This document shows, piece by piece, positions 13,900 through 25,062 of a stretch of 64,000 nt of DNA (the first letter of the stretch is position 1; every line of letters starts with the position of its first letter). The notes beneath the pieces are model-generated. The model saw only the letters and a program-made list of their open reading frames with translations. It searched no databases and was not told the origin of the DNA. This DNA is from Glandiceps talaboti (Eukaryota > Hemichordata > Enteropneusta > Spengelidae): contig NC_135561.1 in NCBI RefSeq assembly GCF_964340395.1, positions 4,946,001 to 5,010,000 of the forward strand, read 5' to 3'. The translations under genes and the position numbers were made by a program.

Positions 13900-15060
13900 G
13901 TGTGTATGAGTTTGTTGATTTTGTATGCATGTAGAATCATGACCTATAGGCACAGGCACTCGACTCAAGATCTGTCCAGAAATGGATATTGAATGAAATG
14001 ATGCAGATTACAAACTGTGTATGTATGCCATGTTGTGCGTCATATGAATGCAGTGTTTTATGTGACCTGCGAATGTACACTATGTATGCTATACTCGGCA
14101 TTACAAATGCTCTGTAACAAATGGCAATGCATTACCCCCGAGTGCTTGTACATGTATATGTACTTCAAGCCTAATACTAAGTGTAAAGTATTGAGTTTTG
14201 TGTTGTTTTATACATGTTCTGCATGTTGTATGATTATTTACTCCATACCTATTCACCAGGTGTAGATATACATAGAGTAAAGGTACAACATTCAAATAAT
14301 AATGCCAAGTATACTGTACACTGTACATTCGCAAATCACATAGAACACACATTCTTGTGATGCACACAGCATGGCATACATACACAGGAAACATTAGACA
14401 TTTAATAGTTTGTAAACTGTATCATTTTATTCAATATCCATTTATTCATAGATCTCTTGTCGAGTGTTTGTGCCTATAGCTAACAAAAGCTCAGAATCAA
14501 AGGCAATTTAAGATATATAAGGGAAACAAGTGACTTTTTGATAACAATTTATGTTGTGAAATGGTTTGAGAAATCATTTTTATACATAACAAAAGAAAAC
14601 CATACACCCTGAGTGGAATGACACTATTGTCAGTGATATGGTAAACTAAACATATCATTATGTATATCTTGATGATTATTACAAATGTGATTGCTCCTTG
14701 TCTGTTTCTGCGACTTAAAATTTTGAATCTTTTTATTGAAAAAGTGAATTTCGCCGTGACCATCAACAGTGCACTGACCCCTCCGAAGCTTATTTGGTTT
14801 ATCCCTGAAATGTATAAATATGCAAATTTTTCATAATATGGCGGCGTCGACACACAGACATATATCTCAATATTGCTATCGATTTTGAAGACATATAATC
14901 ACATTTCTAGTTTAATTTGTCATTTTTCCGACTTTGGTAAGTACCTTGTTTACTTGTTTACCTATTGCGTGCGAAAACGCGGGAAAAAGTAATGACGTTT
15001 GTTGACGAAAAGACGAACAGACGCGAACAGACATTATCCGGTGAAATCCAAAATGGCGAC
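13900..15060. other. intergenic region with probable promoter at its right end
   Basis: No gene recognised. Around 14820-15060 CpG rises and ATGGCGGC (about 14839, +) and AAATGGCGACAGGCG (about 15050) appear. This looks like the promoter of the downstream STPR-like gene. A 118-codon open frame on the minus strand (14497-14853) is discussed among the rejected items. Confidence 0.5.
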
Positions 15061-15650
15061 AGGCGTGGTTTGTAATTCTCTTCAGAAACAAATTGATTTG
15101 AAGGATTTCACTTCCTTCATGTTTACTTTAGGACGTTATGTATGTCCAAATGTTACTTGAGTGAACTGTGAGCCAGACGAGTAAGGTGGGAGCAATGTCC
15201 GATCCTATCATAAGCCTTAATCGATGCGTATTTATGAAATTTTTATCAGTCGAACTCGGAGCTCGGAGATCATCACTATTAATCTAAGACTAAGATACTA
15301 TTAAACACAAAGGACTCTGAGAACTTTGAACTTGGCATCAAAGACAGTGTTGAAGAATAATGAATCAGTGTAGAGTCGGTAATGTACAGGCTTGGTCAAT
15401 GTTTAGGTATGTTTGTTATAAATTATCGTAGTTGCCATGATGTACGAATTGTCAAGTAATAGGGATGTACGTTGATTGAATGTAAATTGTAACGTTGACA
15501 ATAGCTCAGGGACTTGGCTATCTACTATCTGATTCGACCATAGATCCCCCACCCCTGTGTGGAGGGTCTATGATTCGACATACTGACAAACTACATTGTC
15601 AAGCCAGTTAGACAAGTCTCGTGGCTACGTTGACCAAACAATGTACTCAG

Positions 15651-15697
15651 TGTGTGTGTGTGTATGTATGTATGTGTGTGTGTGTGTATGTATGTAC
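15651..15697. repeat. (TG)n/(TATG)n microsatellite
   Basis: A mixed TG and TATG run lies in the 5' untranslated or intron 1 region of the STPR-like gene. Confidence 0.9.
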
Positions 15698-15885
15698 TAT
15701 GTATTTGACTTTAAATAATGCATGTTTGTTGACATAGTTTTATGTCAAATAAACTACACTATACATCCAAAGTACAGTGTACATGAGGTTGGGCCAATTC
15801 TCCTAATAGAGAAAAACAACATGCAAATATCCCATAAATACTTATTTCTCTCACCAGATCAAGATTACAATACTGGTATGCTCAC

Positions 15886-18729
15886 ATGGCTGATAGTAGT
15901 GAAACAGTCCCTGTAGAAAACCTAGAGGTAGATGATGAAACACAGGTGATTATTGTACATGGGGGACAACATCTAGATCTTGGCAAGACAGCTCATCATA
16001 TTGCACACAGTCCACACATTATTACAGATGGTGACACAGATACCTCATTAGTAAGGGACACGATTGGTGAACAATGGACTAATGTTGCCAATGAACAGAT
16101 TATTGTAGAAACACCAATCGATGGTGACTCAGAAGGTAAGATTTCAGTGTTTTTGTTAAGAGTGGAGAACCCCGGTAACAAAAAGGGGTAAAAGTTGCAT
16201 GGCTTCCTATACAATCTATCATAATTTTGTTTGGGAACCACGGTAAAATTACTGGGGAACCATGGTAGATTTTACCTGCTTACTGCCCTTAACAAAAAAC
16301 TGTTCGGTACAATTTGGCCTACAGAACAAGTACGTCTGGTCTTTTGTTAACTAGTCTGCAATACATGAACTTAGATAGAAAATAAAATACCCATCATTAG
16401 CTAATTACACGGTTACACCATCTTTTTCACTTTGATCTCCTTGAAGAAACCACATGTACAATGTATGTACAGTCTTTATTAGTATGACCTCTATCAATGT
16501 ATCATATGTTTATTTATTTATTTACTTATTTATTTATTTTACTTTTGTGTGTATAGTGCTTGAGAGTGTGTGAATTGCCCACAAATTAGTTTGATGTCTT
16601 CTCTCAAATAGGCCAGAGAGGGCATTCTTGCTATTCCCATAGCTCAAGTACTAAAAAGTGGATAAATAGAATGTCTTGGGAATATGATATCTAAGTATTG
16701 GAAATAGTCGTCATTTTATTGCTCATTGTAAGATATATAGTGATCCCTAACCCCCTCCCCTACCCCCACCTTCCCCTCAACTACTCCTCCAATATTAAAA
16801 AAAGAACCATGCATCATTATGCAGGTTTCCACTCGACTATTAAGAATGATCTACCAGATCTGAGAAAAAAATCTAAGCCTATTTTTGTCTTTATTACATG
16901 TAGTTTCCGTAGTGACAAGTCCAATCATTGAAGTGCAAACATCAGAAGTAAGTGGACCATTACGAGATGATGGATTAGGTAAAAATTCAGATGATGTACA
17001 CATTGACATGAGGTCACCTAAACCTACTGTTAAGGTCAAGATTGTAGCAACTCAACATACAGATGATGATACAACTACAAATCTTATTGATGGTATTGAA
17101 GTGTTAGACACTGGTAGTCATTTTGAGGCTTGGAATGCTGATGCTTCTGAAGGGTAAGTCTACACAAATGATAATGAGAGTGTTTTCAAAACTGTATGCC
17201 ATGCCATGCTAAGTATCACAAAACATGAAAACTGTGCTTCATAATTATACAGTATACAGAGCTTATAGTACTACATTGTATATGTATTTCATGTAAACAG
17301 ATGGATGTATGAAAGGCACAGTTCAGATTCACATTATAGTTTAGGTGTGAGAAACATTAATCTGATGCTAAAGTTGTAGAAAGGTTGGTTCTAAACAAAA
17401 GAATGATCCTATGTAATCTTTCTGGCTTCACTGACAAGATAACACTAATGTGAGAGCCTGGGATTGAAACCTTGGCCTTTAAATAAAAGACTTCAATTGC
17501 AATCAATTCCAGTTGATGTATTTGTCAATAAACTCAGAAGTTTCAAATACTGGTAGATTCATCAGCTTGGTTTCATGATATATTATAAAGGTTATTTTAT
17601 CACAAGCAGGAAATGTTACCTTGTCCAAAATATTTCATCTAGACTCGATTGACTTCTTCAGTGAACTGAATGTTTTTGCTCGGTGTTAATGGCATCATGT
17701 GGTTATTGACTAATGCTTTTGATATTGAGGACCTAATCGTAAGCATGTGACACCTGCAAATGCCTCATCTTGGTTCATTGTACATGTAGGCTTTTCCTTT
17801 CAGATCAAGTCAATTGAGTCAAGGAGAAAATTTTGGACAAGTTAACATTTCCTGCTTGTGATAAGATAACCTTTATGTAAATCAAAAGCTGTTTGATGTT
17901 GTCACCTGTGACCTTTGTCATACCATGATTTCCATATTTTCTACTCGCTCTGAAGACGAATTTCAACATGATTGTTTTGTTTGTTTCCAGAGCAACTGGT
18001 GATGATCATTTACTAGGTTTTGAGAACCAGACAGGACAGTTAATATTTATTGCACAACAACCAGATACAAATACAACTAGTACACAGACAGAACTTGGTA
18101 TGAGAGCTGCAACAAAGAGAGAAAGAGACAGAATTAAGAAACGAGAGCTGAGAAGATGTCCAGAATTCAGGTTAGATATGATGTTTTGTTATTTTGGTTG
18201 TATTAAGGTGGAATGGGCTTTGGAGACCAATTTCTTGAAAAATAAAGTTCTTAAATTGCTTCAAACTTTGCCATATGAAGACTTGCTTCTGGTTCTACAT
18301 TTTCTCTTATTGAACTTAGGAGTGACTTCTGATTTGTGTCATTCCCTATACTTTTCTGAAAAGATGAAATTTAGAGAGACAAGGACAAACATAGCAATTC
18401 GGGTTGTCGATGGCCAAGCGGTTAACTGGTATGCCTCTTACCTCTGCAGTCTGGGTTTGAACCCACCATATTAAGTACATCTTGAATATTCTTGTCCTAG
18501 GGAAAGAGAGAAGGAACGTGCCAAAGCAAGAATGCGAGCTAAACGGGAAGACCCAGAATACAGAAGAACGGAAAGAGAAAAAGACAGAAAAAGGAGGCGC
18601 CTTTCTCGGCAAAGAATATCATTGATAAGAAACATGGAGAAAGAAAGGGAAAAACAATGGAAAAGAATTGTACGTAGTGTGACAGCAACAGGAGAACTCA
18701 CAGAAATTGACATCACAGGGGATACGTGA
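15886..18729 (+). CDS. STPR-like basic nuclear protein, 302 residues, 4 coding exons
   Basis: Coding exons 15886-16135, 16904-17153, 17991-18170 and 18501-18729 join in phase (909 nt with stop). All donors and acceptors are canonical. Residues 1-200 are acidic, rich in Asp, Thr and Ile, and have no recognisable fold. Residues about 208-275 are strongly basic and show an arginine-rich period of about 21-23 residues: KRERDRIKKRELRRCPEFR, then a segment containing RMRAKREDPEYRR, then EREKDRKRRRLSR. This resembles the STPR DNA-binding repeat (score-and-three-amino-acid peptide repeat) of silkworm FMBP-1 and vertebrate ZNF821. By inference it is a transcription factor with an acidic activation region and one helical DNA-binding domain. 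No zinc finger or signal peptide is visible. The start ATG follows an acceptor at 15857, so at least one noncoding 5' exon is likely, near 15050. The family call is by pattern only; the exon model is firm. Confidence 0.85.
17586..17876. mobile_element. MITE-like inverted repeat, about 290 bp, in an intron
   Basis: A left arm beginning AAAGGTTATTTTATCACAAG at about 17587 is matched in reverse by CTTGTGATAAGATAACCTTT, ending at about 17875. The arms are about 70 bp and include GCAGGAAATGTTA against TAACATTTCCTGC. Between them lie about 150 bp of unique sequence. No transposase frame exists, so this is a non-autonomous DNA element. The target duplication is unclear; TTAT flanks both sides. Confidence 0.75.
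18401..18472 (+). mobile_element. tRNA-derived SINE head next to the last acceptor of the STPR-like gene
   Basis: It carries a Pol III box A, TGGCCAAGCGG (18411-18421), and box B, GGTTTGAACCC (18454-18464), in the spacing of a Ser/Leu-type tRNA with a variable arm. There is no acceptor stem pairing, so it is not a working tRNA gene. It ends about 28 nt before exon 5 (18501) and therefore forms the branch-point neighbourhood of that acceptor. It is related to the two heads at 20078-20210. Confidence 0.75.
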
Positions 18730-19803
18730 TTGTTTTTTTTAAAACAGATATTAACTAAAAACTGCATGTACCAGATTGTGGTTGCACTGACCAGCCAAAA
18801 GTTGGAGATTTTTGTTGGGTTGTCAAAGAAGACAGCCATCAAGTTTGTGTGCGTGTAGAGATGGTATTGCAAAGAGATGATGTATCGGTGTCCAAGTTTG
18901 ACTTCTGTACCAGTTAGTTATACAGTCATATGCAGGTTTACTCTACACATCATGACATTTGAACAGCTGACTGATCATTCTTTCTGGCAATTTAACATGC
19001 AAGCTTGTAATAACCAGACTTGTCTGTTACTACAGTAGTACACAAACCATGGTTTTGTAATGAGTTCACATTGTAAGTGAATCTTGAGTTACTTGCCAGT
19101 AATTATGAAATGAATGAATAACAATTGCTACACATGTACTCGCAAAGATGTTCATTGAAAACCAATGAAGTGTCACCTTGTGAGGAAAGAAGAACAATAT
19201 GCTGATACAATTTTGTACCTCAACTCTAAAGTCCAAGATATTGTACTGTACACTTAAAGTCACTGGGTGTACTGTACACTTAAAAGTCACTGGACTGTTT
19301 CATATACTAAGTCACAACAAAGCTGTTGTTGAAGACCAAGTATTATGTGTCCCAATCAACTACAGTTATTCTGTATCGTGGCTGCTACTCTGGTAATCAA
19401 GGCCTCCATTTAATGAGAAACACAAACTTAATCACCCTGTGAACAAGATAGCATAAACATTGGTAGTCCCAAAACAGTACAAGTTTATGTAACTAGTGTT
19501 CAGAGAGCCATCCCACTGAGTTAAACCAACATCCATACATGTAGTACAATAGGTTATCACTGTTGTATCAACATGTTGCGATGATGGTTTGAGTTTGTGT
19601 CTAACCTTAGCAAACCGAGACCTCGATTTGCTAGACTAATATGTCAACATCATTTGCATGGGTTTTTTTTACAGTAATAATGTATATCAACTGTGACGAT
19701 AAACATTCTATGTTGGTAATCTAAAGTCTTTATTTTGATGTTTGATTCCCCTCAGGCTGGACAACCAACAAGTGTCAAATACTAAATAAGGTGTTTGCCA
19801 ATC

Positions 19804-19809
19804 AATAAA
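19804..19809 (+). terminator. polyadenylation signal of the STPR-like gene
   Basis: AATAAA lies about 1075 bp after the stop codon, with a GTGTGTG-type downstream element near 19845. No other AATAAA on this strand comes earlier in the tail. It gives a 3' UTR of about 1.1 kb. Confidence 0.6.
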
Positions 19810-19916
19810 ATTCTTTTATTTCCTTTTAAATATCAGTATTAAAGTGTGTGAATATTTTATTTGTCCTCAAGTGTATTAGTCCAGTATTCTACTGAATGCC
19901 ATCCACAACTAATTAA

Positions 19917-20210
19917 TAATAATAATAATAATAATAATCTTTATCTATACTGGATAGTTCTTTAAGTACATAAACACTTGTCTCCCAAGAAGTCCAGTGA
20001 GGGCCTTCCCTCATGGATTCAGTGTTGAATGACACTCTTCTTACATATGGTGTGGTAAATTTAATCAAACCCTAAATGGGTTTGAACCCTGGCCTCAGTG
20101 GTTAGAGGCAAGTGGTTTAACCACTCGCCAACCGATAACCCTGATTGGGTTCGAACCCCGGCCTCAGTGGCAAGAGGTAAGTGGTTTAACCACTCGGCCA
20201 CTGACAACCT
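19917..20210 (-). mobile_element. SINE with two tRNA-like heads and an (ATT)n tail
   Basis: Read on the minus strand from about 20210, it begins with box A TGGCCGAGTGG (20200-20190) and box B GGTTCGAACCC (about 20158-20148). A second tRNA-like unit follows at once, with box A TTGGCGAGTGG (20131-20121) and a box B at about 20089-20078. A body of about 130 bp ends in ATAAAGATTATTATT repeats, the tail type shared with CR1/L2 LINEs. CTAATT occurs at both ends and may be the target duplication. The first head is close to consensus, so its internal Pol III promoter looks intact. The heads are of Ser/Leu type. Confidence 0.82.
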
Positions 20211-20214
20211 AATT

Positions 20215-23200
20215 GGAACACAAGGTTTTATCAGTGTTCACACTAGGATAAGACTTTATGACTAATAATTGCCCAAGAAGAGAAATCTTTTAGGACTTCA
20301 AATACTGTAACAATCAATTTATATGGTTAGGGCAAAGTTTTCACCATTTAAGTCAGATTTTAACTGCATTGTGCAAAACATCATGGGAAAATTCAAAATG
20401 GTCAGGAAAGTTCAACATGATGACAATAAGAGATCCCCTGACGCCTGTTATTGAATTCATTTATTTTGTTTGAGTCACCGATTTCACTTATCAAGTACAA
20501 CTTAAGACTTCAGTCATCTGGTTATCAATGTTAAATATCAGTGACAAAATGCCAGTGGCATTGAAGTATGGCCACCAAAAATTACCTTTTATTACATATA
20601 TGATGTGATGCAACTTCTTGTTTGGTGTATTGGAAAGGGTTTGTAACTTAAAAGGTTAACAAAACTTTTGTCAGCATGCAGTGATCATTGACCAAGATAA
20701 TGCAAGTAAAGAAGATAGAGTAAAAGCAGGAGAGATGGTATTGGTAATTTTTTACCCTCAACTGGCACTTCATTGTGTTCCATCCATCTGTGTACTCTCA
20801 TTTCTGAGACATGCATCAGCCTACTTCAACCAAACTTGGCACAGAGGTAACACACTATCTGAGACATATGCACATCACTGAGAGTTCATGGATGGAGGGA
20901 GAGAGAGAGTGTTTGTGTGTGGTGTGTGTATGTATGTATGTATATATGTATGTCTGTGCGAAGTGATGATAGAGTTGGGGGATTGGAGATGGATCATAGT
21001 ATGGATGTGATGACCAATACATACAACTTCACTTGTAGTTAAAACCATGAAATGTATTTTTTACTTTATATGGCATACAAAATTGTAGAAATTACATGCC
21101 AATACTTAAACATGACTAAACAACAAACAAATTAACGATAGCATATGAACAGCATTTAAAATTTAAGCAACAGAAAATCTGCCATAACTATAAAGTGTCA
21201 CAAAACATTGCAAAGTTTGACACACTACCATGTTTGGAATTGACATGTGTTACAGGTTAGTTATTACTAGGCATGGAGAAAGCAGGACAAAATCTGTTGT
21301 GTCTAGTTTTGTTAATGTGCATAAAAGCAAGACAAAATCTGTTGTTGCGTCTAGTTCTGTTAATGTGCATAAAATAGCAAGTAAAAATGTATAACAACAC
21401 ATCAAAATAGATTCCTGATGAGCCTTTATTTTAGGGATCCTATCTCAAGCTATGATTGGTTTGTAATCCTGTAATCGTTAATATTATGCCACGGAAGTAA
21501 TCTGTTTTCAATGTATGGACCATGCCCCCCACCCTGTGACTTACTTCAACAAGTATGGAAGTTACAGAATTTCATAACCTTTCACAACCAAAGATGAAAG
21601 GATCCACAAGGACTTTCCATAAAATCAACTTACATGGTTTAAAAGGCAATATGAATGAGAAACTCAAATTTTTCTGAGAATATTTTCTTGTGATGGTCTG
21701 ATTACGTTTGACATGATAATCTACCTACACACCAATACCTGACAACAAATCAGGTTGTTCTTTCTCACAGGTTGTGCTAAAATTTTAGAACTTGGTACCA
21801 CCACACTCTCTGTCTGGATTGTGGCAAAACAAAACCTGAGACTCATTCTTGACAAAGCATATGGTGTGGTCTAACCATACAGCACTACTGAACAGAACAA
21901 TACTCAGCAGTTTGGCACTTTATCAATTTGATTGATCTATCAATTGATTGATTGAGTAATTGAACACATGTCTGATATACTGACATCGTGATAGCATTGA
22001 TAAGACAATACACCAAGTTGAGAAAATAAATTGTTTTCTAAACTCTTTGTTCATAATGACTGGTATAGATAGAATATTCAGTTCATTATTTTTAACCATA
22101 TTTATGGCTGATCATCACACTTTACTCACTCCAACGACATCAATTAAAACAGAATTCTGAAAAATAATGTTTCTCGTGCATATTACCATTTTTATGAAAT
22201 AAACATTGCACAACCCTTGGACAAAATGATAAAAATACCTAATTACTACGATGATGCACAATTTACAGATTCACTGTATCAGAAAAAGAACTGTTCTACA
22301 GAGTAGTAACTGTTACTACCAAACCAGAGTGACTATAGAGTTTCAAATACAAAACACAATGTTCTTTATGTCTCGTACGTTTTTCATTACAAACTACATA
22401 AAACACACAACAGGTACTGACAGCACGCAAGCACATAAATGATATATTTTATTTCACAGTGAAAACAAATCAACATCACTGTCAGATGAAACAAGAAAGA
22501 TTCAAACACAAATTTTTATTTGTATTAACAGTGAGATAAAATGTAACATTTCATGTGCGTGTGCCATCAGTACCTGTATTTTGTCTGTGTATTAAATTTG
22601 TAACGTTGTGCAAGATGTGTAAAACATGCTGCCTTATTGAAAACCTATAGTCACTCTGTTTTGGTAGTACTACAATGATCTCAACTTCAACAAAAGAAAA
22701 TCTTATTTTAAAAATTACACAAAGTAACCTTAAAGTATATTTTACAGCACAAAATGAGGAAAGTGTCTGTCTTGCAATGTATGTATTTTCTAGAGTTACT
22801 AATCTAGTCTTTGCATTCTATAACTTTTTTGAATCAAAGTTTGTTTTCAGGATCATCATCATTTGAGAATCAATGTTGGGATCCCAAGAGTACATAGTAT
22901 AGGTGCATGTTAAAAGAGTTCAGATCTATGGAATGTTACAAGGTGATCTATCTAAATGTGAATCTGAAAACGATAACAATACATGTTTACATATGATACT
23001 CCTATTCATGAAATGAAAATACGATTTATAAATAAACTTACACTTTGTTGTTCAAATATCTTGGCACTACGACAAAGGTGAAGAAATTAAAATGTTTAAC
23101 CGGCCAATGATAAATACTAGTTTTGATGTGAATGTATCTGTGTCAATGTCTACACTAGGATTTTATACAAACTTACAATGTTAAGAATATTTACTGTTAG

Positions 23201-23455
23201 ATGGGATGTTTCCATGACTACAGACTGAGATTAGGGTTTAAAGGTTACATCAGCACCCATCTCACAAGTATTTACAAAAATATGGAAGACTAAAAGTAAA
23301 GAAACACAAAGTAAAATAAAATCATGGGTACATACAATGGTAAGTCACATTTAGACTTAATCCCATTGCTGGAATGAGTTTACCTCTAAAATAACTTTCA
23401 AGATAAGTTTCTGTCTGATGTGGTACACAATAAAGTGGAAATCACACTATTGGAT
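20215..23455. other. intergenic stretch between the STPR-like gene and the DNA transposon
   Basis: No gene recognised on either strand. It holds a GA/GT-rich microsatellite (20895-20955) and a two-copy direct repeat of about 48 bp around AAAATCTGTTGT (about 21289-21375). The rest is AT-rich sequence with frequent stops. Confidence 0.6.
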
Positions 23456-23527
23456 GATTTGAAGTGAATTCCATATATGGATTTGAAGTGATTTCCATAT
23501 ATGGATTTGAAGTGATTTCCATATATG
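23456..23527. repeat. three copies of a 24-bp tandem repeat
   Basis: The 24-bp unit GATTTGAAGTGATTTCCATATATG is present three times here (first copy with one change). A decayed continuation appears after 25063. The DNA transposon 23531-25062 therefore inserted into this small array. Confidence 0.9.
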
Positions 23528-23530
23528 GAC

Positions 23531-25062
23531 TAGACTGTCGACAGTCGCTCGCGCCTTTTTTGCCCAAAGTTTTATCTAAACTCCGATCCCGCGCAACACT
23601 AGTCTAATCGCAAATTGAGGGCCGAAGGCCCGAGGTCGAGGGCCGAAGGCCCGAGCGACTGTTGTCCCTTGCCGCATCTCCCTTGCTATTACTTATTCAT
23701 GATGTGACGTCATTTAATGGGGCGGTACTCTATCGTATACTAGTAATTTGCATACAGTTCAATGTAAGGTTACTCAACGTGCAACACACGTAAACTGCAG
23801 CGCAAATTTGACCTCGTAAATGCATTTTGATGGTCATAATCAAGTACTTTTTCCTTTCCTATCTTTCTTTGTTAAAGCTTGAAACCGCGCGTTTTTATAA
23901 CATTCGTAAATGACGTCGTTGACAAACTCGACGCCCGATACATTGTCATGCCTTGTTTAGCATGCAGCTAGCTGTTACAGTGGTACTGGCGAGAGAGTGC
24001 TACGGAAGTCGACTTATTGTACCAACTCCGACCGACACTCCAGTCAAGCAACAGATGTTTTGGACACCTTTTTTACCTTCCCTCGACTGCAGCTAGCATA
24101 TTATATAGTAATAATATTCATGTATAAAATGTTTGATAGTGAGGCGCAGATAATGTGCAAATGGTAGACGTTCTACCTGAAACAGAAAAGTGCCTCCATA
24201 TTTACCACGGCACGGAGATCGTGCTCCGATCCGACACGTCTTCAACTAGTGCCTCCACAGAGTACTGAGTCTATATATACCTAACGCTATTGTACCCCAT
24301 TATTTCAGATACCGATTGAGGAGTCAATTTACGTAATCTTTATCACGATGCTATATGATATGACAGTTTGTTGTGTCTTTTCCTTGATGTTTTCTTTTTA
24401 TGTGATTTTTGTTGTTGATGTGGGGGGGGGGGGTAAACCTTTGGGTCGGCCGCTAGGTTGTTACCACTTCCCTATTGTTTAGCAAAATTACCACAAATAA
24501 AAGGGCCTTCGCCGTTTATATACGGGATTATATTAGAGCTATCATTGTATCAATGAGGATACTACTGGGACAATTGCAGACTAGATGTTGTTAGCTGTAT
24601 CGCGAGAACGATCGGAGCATGGAAGTATAACCCACAGGCTACCCACAGGCCTGCGACTTCATAGCCCGGGCTTCATAGGCTATGGACTTGTCACTTCCTG
24701 TCAGTACACTAACGAAAACATCTTTCCCAGAGACATAGGTATCTATAATTCTTCTCTGAAAGTCTTTCAAGTGCGAGTATCAAAGTTTTTCCAATGCGTC
24801 TCGATGTGTTGACTCGCTTGGTGACTACGCCATGTTCATTTTGATTGACAAGCTTTGTGAACTATGACCTAAATGTCAATAGTCTACAAACTGAATGTTC
24901 CTATTGTTATCGCATGAGGGCGCGGCAAGGGACAACAGTCGCTTGGGCCTTCGCAATACGGCCCTCGATATCAGTTTGCGATTATACTATTACTAGTGTT
25001 GCGCCGGACCGGAGTTTAGATAAAACGTAGGGAAAAAGGCGCGAGCGACTGTCGACAGTCTA
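23531..25062. mobile_element. non-autonomous DNA transposon with ~150-bp TIRs and 9-bp target duplication (MULE-like)
   Basis: The left end TAGACTGTCGACAGTCGCTC is matched exactly in reverse by the right end at 25062. Similarity continues for about 150 bp (23531-23682 and 24913-25062), with scattered changes, including the shared GACTGTTGTCCCTTGCCGC. TATATGGAC flanks both sides (23522-23530 and 25063-25071), a 9-bp target duplication. Long TIRs with a 9-bp duplication are the habit of Mutator-like elements. The interior of about 1.2 kb is GC-richer than its surroundings and has no recognisable transposase; the longest ATG frame is about 75 codons. The outermost TIR contains the palindrome ACTGTCGACAGT. 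The family is inferred from end structure only. Confidence 0.85.

Noticed and set aside
14497-14853. 118-codon open frame on - with a hydrophobic stretch, possibly a small membrane protein divergent from the STPR-like gene
   Set aside because: No recognisable family. A TTTCAG acceptor-like site inside it and other open frames make the reading ambiguous. Composition is typical of AT-rich noncoding DNA (Ile, Phe, Lys).
18401-18472. Candidate functional tRNA gene
   Set aside because: A and B boxes are present but there is no pairing acceptor stem and no convincing anticodon arm; it is a SINE head.
20078-20210. Two candidate tRNA genes on the minus strand
   Set aside because: They are fused to a SINE body with an ATT tail, and the second head is degraded.
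24585-24812. 75-codon open frame inside the DNA transposon as a possible transposase remnant
   Set aside because: No transposase motif (such as a DDE signature or zinc finger) is visible, and the length is what chance gives in GC-richer sequence.
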